64,000 nt of DNA from Dyadobacter sediminis. GTDB lineage: Bacteria; Bacteroidota; Bacteroidia; Cytophagales; Spirosomataceae. Shown here in pieces: positions 28,408 to 35,399 of the stretch (positions are counted from its first letter, which is position 1; every line of letters begins with the position of its first letter). A model generated the notes under the pieces. That model ran no database searches. It saw nothing but the letters and a program-made list of their open reading frames with translations, and was not told where the DNA came from. The stretch is from positions 186,001 to 250,000 of the forward strand of contig NZ_VCEI01000011.1 in assembly GCF_005860765.1 (NCBI RefSeq). Direction: 5' to 3'. The translations under genes were made by a program, and so were the position numbers.

Positions 28408-28581
28408 GAAGGGAAGAAAGGAGGAAGGAAGTAAGGAGGAGGGAAGTGAATGGGAAAAAAAGAAAAGGGAGTCGGAAGTTACGATTATTGTAAATTCCGA
28501 ATCCCTTCCTTTCCTCCATTCTCCTTTTTCTCCTTCCTCCCTCTTACCCTTTTTTCCTTACTCCTTTTCTCTTCCTCCTCC
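28408..28581. repeat. Long purine/pyrimidine imperfect inverted repeat
   Basis: About 70 bp of almost pure G/A (28408-28480) is followed by about 85 bp of almost pure C/T (28497-28581). The centre folds well: CGGAAGTTAC (28473-28482), a 7-nt loop, GTAAATTCCG (28490-28499), with GGGA/TCCC outside it. It ends 6 bp before the glnS stop codon, so it fills the 28384-28587 gap. It may act as a hairpin terminator for glnS or be a dispersed repeat; a related G/A tract lies inside the EamA gene near 55860-55905. Confidence 0.65.
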
Positions 28582-28587
28582 GGAAAA

Positions 28588-30261
28588 TCAGCTAACCGCT
28601 GCTTTGGCCCAGTTGTCGCGCAAGGTAACGGTTCGGTTGAATACGGGTTTTTCGTTCGTACTTTCCGTGTCGGCGGCAAAATATCCTTTACGCAGAAACT
28701 GGAATGAATCGCCGGGCTTGGCATCTGCCAGGGCTGGTTCGGCATAGCCGGTAATGACGTGCAGTGAATCCGGATTGATGTAATCCTTAAAGTCACCTTC
28801 TTCAGAAGCAACATCTTCCACGACAAACAGGCGGTCATAAAGCCGTACTTCAACCGGAACTGCATCTGCAACCGACACCCAGTGCAAAGTCCCTTTTACA
28901 TTGATTCCCGTTGTATCATGCCCGCTTTTGCTGTTTTCAATATAAGTACAGCGGACTTCGGTTACTTCGCCGTTTTCATTCTTTACAAAATCCTCACACT
29001 GAACAATGTAGGCACCTTTCAACCTGACTATTTTGCCGGGAGCAAGCCGGAAGTATTTCTTGGAAGGCGTTTCCATAAAGTCTTCTTTCTCAATATAAAC
29101 CTCACGTGTAAACGGAACCTCACGCATGCCGGCGGCATCGTCTTCGGGATTGTTTTCAAGCTGGCACATTTCGGTAACGCCTTCCGGGAAGTTCGTGATA
29201 ACGACTTTCAGCGGGTCCAGCACAGCCATTCTTCTGAGTGCCTTTTTATTCAGGTCTTCCCGTACGCAGAATTCCAGCAAGCCAACGTCAATCATATTTT
29301 CACGACGGGCAACGCCGATACGGTCACAGAAATCCCGGATGCTTTCCGGTGTATAACCTCTTCTTCTCAGGCCGCTTATGGTTGGCATTCTCGGATCGTC
29401 CCAGCCATGCACATGCCCTTCCTGAACAAGCTGAAGCAACTTTCTTTTACTTGTAACGGTGTAATTCAAATTGCGGCGTGCAAATTCGTACTGATGCGAA
29501 GGATATATTTCCAGTTTTTCAATAATCCAGTCATAAAGCTCACGGTGCGGTACAAATTCCAGTGTACAGATCGAATGCGTTACGGTTTCAATGCTATCGC
29601 TTTGTCCGTGTGCGAAATCATACATGGGATAAATGCACCATTTATTTCCGGTACGGTGATGATGCGCATGTTTGATCCGGTACAAAATCGGATCGCGCAT
29701 CAGCATATTGATATGCTGCATGTCTATTTTGGCACGAAGCGTCCGGCTTCCGTCCGGAAAGGCGCCGTTCTTCATCTGCTCAAAAAGTTCCAGGTTTTCA
29801 TCCGCCGAACGGCTACGGAACGGACTGTCGGTTCCGGGCTCGGTCGGAGTTCCTTTCTGAGCGGCTATTTCTTCTGACGTCGAATCGTCTACATAAGCCA
29901 ATCCTTTGGAAATCAGCTTTACAGCATATCCGTACAACGTATCAAAATAATCCGAGGCGTAGAGTTCATGTTTCCATTCAAAGCCCATCCAGCGGATATC
30001 GTTCTTGATACTTTCCACGTATTCTGTATCTTCCGTAACCGGATTGGTATCATCAAATCTTAAATTGGTATACCCCGGAAATTTTTTTGTAAGGCCGAAA
30101 TTAAGGCAAATACTGGAAGCATGGCCGATATGCAGATAACCGTTCGGTTCCGGCGGGAAACGGGTTATAATCTGGGTATATTTCCCCGATTGCAAGTCGG
30201 CTTCAATGATTTCTTCAATAAAATTGAGGCTTTTTTCTTCTTTTTTGTCTTCCGCAAACAT
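28588..30261 (-). CDS. glnS: Glutaminyl-tRNA synthetase
   Basis: A 557-residue class I aminoacyl-tRNA synthetase that charges tRNA-Gln directly, as expected where GatCAB amidation is not the only route. Signatures are PPEPNGYLHIGHASSI (HIGH motif, about 36-51), the glutamine-specific WCIYPMYDFAHGQSD region, and VTSKRKL as the KMSKS-type loop (about 267). The C-terminal two beta-barrel anticodon-binding part (from about 340) ends with the usual FNRTVTLRDNWAK. Length matches E. coli GlnRS (554). A TTG/TAACTTTG promoter lies upstream at 30289-30323, and it is divergent from truA. Confidence 0.96.
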   Translation of the reverse strand: MFAEDKKEEKSLNFIEEIIEADLQSGKYTQIITRFPPEPNGYLHIGHASSICLNFGLTKKFPGYTNLRFDDTNPVTEDTEYVESIKNDIRWMGFEWKHELYASDYFDTLYGYAVKLISKGLAYVDDSTSEEIAAQKGTPTEPGTDSPFRSRSADENLELFEQMKNGAFPDGSRTLRAKIDMQHINMLMRDPILYRIKHAHHHRTGNKWCIYPMYDFAHGQSDSIETVTHSICTLEFVPHRELYDWIIEKLEIYPSHQYEFARRNLNYTVTSKRKLLQLVQEGHVHGWDDPRMPTISGLRRRGYTPESIRDFCDRIGVARRENMIDVGLLEFCVREDLNKKALRRMAVLDPLKVVITNFPEGVTEMCQLENNPEDDAAGMREVPFTREVYIEKEDFMETPSKKYFRLAPGKIVRLKGAYIVQCEDFVKNENGEVTEVRCTYIENSKSGHDTTGINVKGTLHWVSVADAVPVEVRLYDRLFVVEDVASEEGDFKDYINPDSLHVITGYAEPALADAKPGDSFQFLRKGYFAADTESTNEKPVFNRTVTLRDNWAKAAVS

Positions 30262-30288
30262 ACGATACTGGAAATATTATTCGATTTT

Positions 30289-30323
30289 CAAAGTTAACCT
30301 TCTTCGCAACAATTACAGCAATC
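30289..30323 (-). promoter_or_regulatory. Bacteroidota-type promoter of glnS
   Basis: On the minus strand GATTG (forward 30319-30323) is followed after 22 nt by TAACTTTG (forward 30289-30296), an exact -7 element about 27 bp upstream of the glnS ATG. Confidence 0.6.
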
Positions 30324-30358
30324 AAGCCTTTTAAATCGCAAATCTGTGCCGTTTACCT

Positions 30359-30366
30359 TATTTTTG
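30359..30366 (+). promoter_or_regulatory. -7 element TATTTTTG directly before truA
   Basis: An exact TAnnTTTG match that ends 4 nt before the truA ATG (30371). If used, transcription would begin at or near the start codon (leaderless mRNA). No clear -33 element was found. Confidence 0.45.
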
Positions 30367-30370
30367 GAGC

Positions 30371-31120
30371 ATGCGTTATTTTATTGAATTCAGTTATAAA
30401 GGAACGGCCTACAATGGCTGGCAAAAACAGAAAAATGCCCTCGGCATACAGCAGGTTCTGGAAGAGGCGCTGGCTAAAATTTTGAGAACAGCCGTTGAAC
30501 TTACCGGAAGCAGCCGCACGGATACAGGCGTACATGCAGAACAACAATTTGCGCATTTTGATTTGATTAATCCGCTGGAAGATCCGGATGAACTGGTTTA
30601 CAAGCTTAACGGCATTATTCCGAGAGACTTGGCAATACGTAAAATCATGATTGTTCCGGATGAAGTGAATTCCAGATTTGCAGCGACATTCCGGAAATAT
30701 GAATACCGGATCAGCCGGAAGAAAAACCCGTTTCTGATCGATCAGGTATTTTTTCTGAAAGCGGAACTGGACGTTGCCGCCATGAACGAAGCCGCAAGTT
30801 TGCTACTTATCCACAGAAATTTTGAAAGTTTCAGCAAGGTGCATACAAGCGTAAACAACTTTCTGTGCACCATCACGCAGGCCGAATGGATCGATGCCGG
30901 AGAAATGCTGGTTTTCCATGTACAGGCCAATCGCTTTCTCCGGGGCATGGTCCGAGCGCTGGTCGGTACGATGCTGGAAGTAGGAAAAGGAAAGAAAACA
31001 GTTGCGGATTTTGAGAAGGTGATTTTATCCAGGAACAGAAAAACGGCCGGTGCACAGGCTCCGGCCGAAGGGCTTTTTCTGGTAAAAGTCGGTTATCCCG
31101 AAACGCTTATCTTTTCCTAA
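30371..31120 (+). CDS. truA: tRNA pseudouridine(38-40) synthase TruA
   Basis: A 249-residue synthase that isomerises uridines 38-40 in the tRNA anticodon arm. The catalytic Asp51 lies in SSRTDTGVHAEQQF, the most conserved TruA motif. Other family marks are FIEFSYKGTAYNGWQKQ near the N-terminus and FLRGMVRALVGTMLEVG near the C-terminus. Length is normal for the family (about 240-270). It is divergent from glnS, a sensible pairing for two tRNA-related genes, and its stop codon lies one base from the stop of the convergent aldehyde dehydrogenase gene. Confidence 0.96.
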   Translation: MRYFIEFSYKGTAYNGWQKQKNALGIQQVLEEALAKILRTAVELTGSSRTDTGVHAEQQFAHFDLINPLEDPDELVYKLNGIIPRDLAIRKIMIVPDEVNSRFAATFRKYEYRISRKKNPFLIDQVFFLKAELDVAAMNEAASLLLIHRNFESFSKVHTSVNNFLCTITQAEWIDAGEMLVFHVQANRFLRGMVRALVGTMLEVGKGKKTVADFEKVILSRNRKTAGAQAPAEGLFLVKVGYPETLIFS

Positions 31121-31121
31121 T

Positions 31122-32711
31122 TCAAATGGCGTCTTTGGTCATTTGGTTGTCAACCCGTCTTGAAATTCCCAGTGGATTGCTGTTTTTAAGTTCGTCGGGC
31201 AACAGTGCGTCCGGCCAGTTTTGAAAGGATTGCGGACGCACAAACCGTAAAATGGAATCTGTTCCGACGGATGTAAATTTGGCATCCGCAGTGGCAGGAA
31301 ACGGTCCGCCGTGGTGCATGGAAGCACAAACTTCCACACCGGTAGGAACGCCGTTCATGATAAATCTGCCGGAAATAGCCGCCAGTTTTCGCAAAATAGC
31401 TGGGTAGGAGGCCGCTTCATCCGTTTCTGCCATCAGTGTCGTTGTCAGCTGGCCTTTCAGATGCGAAACCGCTTCGAGTAATTCCTCCGTATTTTCGCAT
31501 ACAATAAGCAGTGAAAATGGTCCGAATATTTCTTCGTGCAACTTCGGATTGGCAATAAAAGCCTTTCCCGCAACCTGCGCCACAGAAGCCTGCGCCTGAT
31601 TTTCTCCTTCCGAATACAGATCGGAAAGTGCAAGTTGCTTAACATTTTCCTGTTCAAACAAGTGTGATCGGCGGCTGTAATAACTTTTGCAGATCCCGGC
31701 CGTCAGCATCGTGGCCGAAGCGGTTTTTTCAATTTCAGTTTTGTAAGATGCTGTAAATTCCTGCGAACCTTCCGAATTCGTTATAAATACAAGTCCCGGA
31801 TTGGTACAAAACTGTCCGGCTCCCAACGTAACCGAAGATGCGACCGTTTTGCCAAGCTGCAGTGCATTTTGTTTCAAATAATCGGGCAGGATAACGATCG
31901 GGTTTACACTGCCCATTTCAGCATAGACCGGAATGGGTTCTTCCCGTTCCTGTGCGAGCCTGTAAAGCGCCATGCCGCCTGTAAATGAGCCTGTAAATCC
32001 CACTGCCTTGCTTGCCGGGTGTTTGACCAATGCCGTTCCTACTTCATAGCCGTCGTCATAAAGCATGGAAAAAACGCCGTCGGGCATTCCGGTCCTTTGT
32101 GCGGCTTTTACGATGGCCTGTGCTGTCATGTCACTGACGCCCGGATGCGCCGGATGTGCTTTTACAATCACCGGATTTCCTGCTGCAAGTGCCGGGCCGG
32201 TGTCTACACCGGCGATGGAATATGCATAAGGAAAATTACTCGATCCAAAAACGATAACTGGCCCGATCGGAACAAGCATTTTCCGGAGATCCGGCTTTGG
32301 AAGCGGACTTCGGTCGGGAAGGGCCGTATCAATGGATGGATTTACCCAGGAACCTTCGCGTACAAGTTCTGCGAACTGCATAAGCTGTGTAATCGTGCGC
32401 GCTCTTTCGCCTGTAAGCCGCGCAACCGGAAGTCCGGTTTCCAGGCTTGCCCTTTCCAGCAACGCATCGCCGAGATTCATGATTTCCTCTGTAATTGCAA
32501 CCAGAAAATCAGCACGTCTGGCAGCAGGCAAAGCAGCATAATCTGCAAAAGCTTTTTCCGCCAGTTCCATCGTGCGGCTGACCTCCTGCTGTGTTGCCGT
32601 ATGAAACGTCTCCGGCAAATAGGAACCTGAATCAGGGACGTAAGACTGAAAGGTATGTTCGTTTTCGGCAAAAAGTGTATAGCCGATTATATTTTTACCA
32701 AGTATTTCCAT
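31122..32711 (-). CDS. Aldehyde dehydrogenase, alpha-ketoglutarate-semialdehyde dehydrogenase type
   Basis: A 529-residue NADP-type ALDH. The nucleophile is Cys302 in LGAGQFCTNPG, the general base Glu265 lies in AEMGSVNPIVILP, and FGSSNFPYAYS forms the cofactor region. The GSVNP and GAGQFCTNPG versions of the motifs mark the 2,5-dioxovalerate (alpha-ketoglutarate semialdehyde) dehydrogenase group, the last step of non-phosphorylative pentose, uronate or hydroxyproline breakdown. No other gene of such a pathway is nearby, so the substrate remains unproved. It is convergent with truA and lies downstream of a repeat-containing 207-bp gap (32712-32918). Confidence 0.85.
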   Translation of the reverse strand: MEILGKNIIGYTLFAENEHTFQSYVPDSGSYLPETFHTATQQEVSRTMELAEKAFADYAALPAARRADFLVAITEEIMNLGDALLERASLETGLPVARLTGERARTITQLMQFAELVREGSWVNPSIDTALPDRSPLPKPDLRKMLVPIGPVIVFGSSNFPYAYSIAGVDTGPALAAGNPVIVKAHPAHPGVSDMTAQAIVKAAQRTGMPDGVFSMLYDDGYEVGTALVKHPASKAVGFTGSFTGGMALYRLAQEREEPIPVYAEMGSVNPIVILPDYLKQNALQLGKTVASSVTLGAGQFCTNPGLVFITNSEGSQEFTASYKTEIEKTASATMLTAGICKSYYSRRSHLFEQENVKQLALSDLYSEGENQAQASVAQVAGKAFIANPKLHEEIFGPFSLLIVCENTEELLEAVSHLKGQLTTTLMAETDEAASYPAILRKLAAISGRFIMNGVPTGVEVCASMHHGGPFPATADAKFTSVGTDSILRFVRPQSFQNWPDALLPDELKNSNPLGISRRVDNQMTKDAI

Positions 32712-32800
32712 TTTTGTTTTTTGTTAATTAAATGAAATGGTCTTAAAAATAAAAGTTTGTACTGATCCGTGAATCGGTACAAACTTTTCATACTGTTCTT

Positions 32801-32838
32801 TAAGTAGCTGTTAGCAATTAGCTGCAAGCTGTTAGTTG
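32801..32838. repeat. Heptanucleotide tandem repeat, reverse copy of the 514-562 family
   Basis: Consecutive 7-bp units TAAGTAG, CTGTTAG, CAATTAG, CTGCAAG, CTGTTAG, then TTG. Read on the minus strand these are CTAACAG, CTTGCAG, CTAATTG, CTAACAG, the same family as at 514-562. It sits in the gap between the aldehyde dehydrogenase start and the moxR stop. Confidence 0.7.
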
Positions 32839-32918
32839 AATATGTGATTTGTAAACAAAAGCCGGTTAAAGTTTAATTCCAAATTGTTTTATCAACTACT
32901 TCAAACATTCATTTGCTG

Positions 32919-33881
32919 CTACACAAGACGGCCAATAATATCATCCACAGAAATGCCTTCCGCTTCTGCCTTGAAGTTTCGAATAATTCTGTGCCGGAGT
33001 ACGGGCAATGCCACCGCTTTTACATCTTCAATATCCGGTGAGTACTTGCCCGAAAGCAACGCATTGCATTTGGCAGCCAGAATAAGCGCCTGTGACGCCC
33101 GCGGTCCGGCGCCCCAGTCCAGATAATCGCTTGTATCTTTAATGGCCAGACCGGCAGATGGACGGGTTTTATGCACCAGTTTTACAGCATATTCAATGAC
33201 GTGATCTGTAACCGGAACGCGCCGCACCAAGTGCTGGAAATCGGTTATCTCTTCTGCGGTAATTACTTTGGAAACCTGATGGCGGTTATCGTTGGTCGTG
33301 TTTTTGACAATACTCACTTCTTCCGCATAGGAAGGATAATCCAGCTGAATCATAAACATAAAACGGTCGAGCTGTGCTTCCGGAAGCGGATAAGTTCCTT
33401 CCTGTTCAATCGGGTTTTGCGTAGCCAGTACAAAGAAAGGCCGCTGCAGGGAATGTTTTACACCGGCAATGGTCACCGAATATTCCTGCATGGCTTCCAG
33501 CAGTGCCGATTGTGTTTTTGGCGGTGTACGGTTGATTTCATCAGCCAGGATAATGTTGGCAAATACCGGCCCTTTGATGAATTTGAAGTTACGGTTCTGA
33601 TCCAAGGTTTCAGAGCCGAGAATATCCGACGGCATCAGATCGGGTGTAAACTGTATTCTGTTAAAATCAAGATCCAGCGAAGAAGCAATGGTTTGGATCA
33701 GAAGTGTTTTTGCAAGTCCCGGAACGCCTACAAGCAGGCAATGTCCCTGACAGAATATAGCGGTAAGCAATCTTTTAACAACCTCATCCTGCCCGATGAT
33801 TACATTCCCGATTTCACTACGGATTTTTTCGTAAGCTATTTTCATAGCTTCTGCTGCTTCTACGTCCGATGAATACTTCAC
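32919..33881 (-). CDS. MoxR-type AAA+ ATPase
   Basis: A 320-residue AAA+ ATPase. Walker A is GVPGLAKT, Walker B ILADEINR with the MoxR stretch PPKTQSALLEAMQE, sensor 1 is ATQNPIEQEGTYPLPEAQLDR (in pieces), and a C-terminal lid domain follows. The start is a GTG at 33881 (an ATG exists 36 bp inside). MoxR proteins act as chaperones that insert cofactors or metal ions into partner proteins and usually pair with a DUF58/VWA gene; none is present here. Instead it follows two parvulin-type chaperone genes on the same strand (58-bp gap), suggesting a role in envelope protein maturation. Confidence 0.93.
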   Translation of the reverse strand: MKYSSDVEAAEAMKIAYEKIRSEIGNVIIGQDEVVKRLLTAIFCQGHCLLVGVPGLAKTLLIQTIASSLDLDFNRIQFTPDLMPSDILGSETLDQNRNFKFIKGPVFANIILADEINRTPPKTQSALLEAMQEYSVTIAGVKHSLQRPFFVLATQNPIEQEGTYPLPEAQLDRFMFMIQLDYPSYAEEVSIVKNTTNDNRHQVSKVITAEEITDFQHLVRRVPVTDHVIEYAVKLVHKTRPSAGLAIKDTSDYLDWGAGPRASQALILAAKCNALLSGKYSPDIEDVKAVALPVLRHRIIRNFKAEAEGISVDDIIGRLV

Positions 33882-33938
33882 AATATGCCAGATTAGATTT
33901 AAGAATATTTCAAACGCATTAAATGACAGTTGTACTTC

Positions 33939-35309
33939 CTACATATCATCTGCCTGGGCGAGCCCGAGGACTTTACAATTCCGGTATTCGGGCTCAATAC
34001 TGATAAAAACATCGCCTTGTGCCTTTTTAAACCATTCTTCCAGCGCATTGTTCCGCTTGTTGCTTAGAACGATCTGCGCCAGTTTTTCATAATCATCATG
34101 CAGGTTAGCCGTATGCGGTTCCGATTTGCTTTTGTACCAGATGATACGCATCGCACTTCTGCCGTCTTCGGTACGGTAAGATACCGGCTGGCTCAGATCG
34201 CCCACTTTCATGGTGTCAATGGCAAAATACAAAGCCGGGTCCATCGAAGCATCCAGCGTAAGACGTGCAAGTCCTGTATTTCTGTCCTGAATCAAGCCGC
34301 CTGCTTCCGCCGTTTCCTTGTCTTCTGAATTGTCCAGTGCAGCTTTCGCAAATTTCAGCGTATCTACAGAAATCAGCTTGCGGAGGCTGTCCAGCGAACG
34401 GATTGCCTCGGTCATATCTGTTCCTTTGTTATAATCAGGACGTAGAAGAATATGTCTTGCGTGATATTCCGCGCCTCTGGTTTCAATTAGTTTGATCAGG
34501 TGAAAACCGAATTGTGATTCTACAATATCCGACATTTCGCCCGGTTTCAAAGCAAGTGCGGCGCCTTCAAATTCCGGAACCATCGCACCGCGTTTTGCAA
34601 AGTTAAGGTCACCGCCGTTCTTTGCGGAACCCAGGTCTTCGGAATAGATCTGTGCCAGCGTAGCAAAATCCTCGCCTTTTTCTGCACGCTGTTTCAGGTC
34701 AAGAAGCTGCTGCCTGAGTTTGTCCTTTTGTTCCCGCGTTACCGTTCCCAGTTTCACAATATGCCCGATTTCCACTTCGGAAGGAATATATGGAAGGCTG
34801 TCTTTTGGAATTGAATTGTAGAATTTACGCACTTCATTCGGTGTGATCTTTACGTTACCCGAAATCGTGCGCTGCATTTTTTCAACGACTTTCTGTTCCT
34901 TTACCTGCTGGCGGAGTTCGCTTTTCAGGTTGTCAATGCTTTTGCCGTAAGCCTCCACAATGTTTTTTTCCGAGCCAAAGCGCTGGATCATATAACCCAT
35001 CTTTGCATCCAGTTCTCCGTCTACTTCCTTGTCTTCCACAATTACCGAGTCAATTTCCGCTTTTGCAAGAAGCATTTTATTGATAATCAAAGATTCAAGC
35101 AGCTGGCATTTTTCAGGAGCCGTTCTGCCTTCGGCCTTGTACTGCGCATACATATCTTCAAGCTCCGAGTTCAGAATGTAGTGATTGTCAACGCGTGCGA
35201 TGATCTTGTCAATGCTTACACCTTGCTGCCCCTGTCCATAGCTGATCAAGCCGAAAAGCAGTAGAAATACTGTTGTCAGCTGTGCCGTCATAAAATTGTT
35301 TATTTTCAT
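33939..35309 (-). CDS. SurA-like periplasmic peptidyl-prolyl isomerase
   Basis: The start at ATG 35309 gives 456 residues with a signal peptide (TAQLTTVFLLLFGLISYGQG); 30 codons upstream are in frame but lie before it. The layout is SurA-like: an N-terminal chaperone region (IDKIIARVDNHYILNSELE), a first parvulin domain (about 178-275, GHIVKLG and FGFHLIKL ends), a second (about 282-390, ARHILLRP), and a C-terminal helix. SurA assists folding of outer-membrane beta-barrels. It lies 90 bp downstream of a second parvulin gene and 57 bp upstream of moxR, so the three probably form one envelope-chaperone operon. Confidence 0.92.
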   Translation of the reverse strand: MKINNFMTAQLTTVFLLLFGLISYGQGQQGVSIDKIIARVDNHYILNSELEDMYAQYKAEGRTAPEKCQLLESLIINKMLLAKAEIDSVIVEDKEVDGELDAKMGYMIQRFGSEKNIVEAYGKSIDNLKSELRQQVKEQKVVEKMQRTISGNVKITPNEVRKFYNSIPKDSLPYIPSEVEIGHIVKLGTVTREQKDKLRQQLLDLKQRAEKGEDFATLAQIYSEDLGSAKNGGDLNFAKRGAMVPEFEGAALALKPGEMSDIVESQFGFHLIKLIETRGAEYHARHILLRPDYNKGTDMTEAIRSLDSLRKLISVDTLKFAKAALDNSEDKETAEAGGLIQDRNTGLARLTLDASMDPALYFAIDTMKVGDLSQPVSYRTEDGRSAMRIIWYKSKSEPHTANLHDDYEKLAQIVLSNKRNNALEEWFKKAQGDVFISIEPEYRNCKVLGLAQADDM

Positions 35310-35399
35310 AGAATTGTTTTGTTCCTCTTCAAGTTCAGGATTTTGCATCCGGGTTATAAGAACGTTGATAGTTGTTTGTTTTGAAAGGCTAAAATACAC

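Noticed and set aside
28450..28707. Small open frame starting in the purine tract
   Set aside because: Low-complexity translation (Phe/Ser/Leu run) running into the 3' end of glnS.
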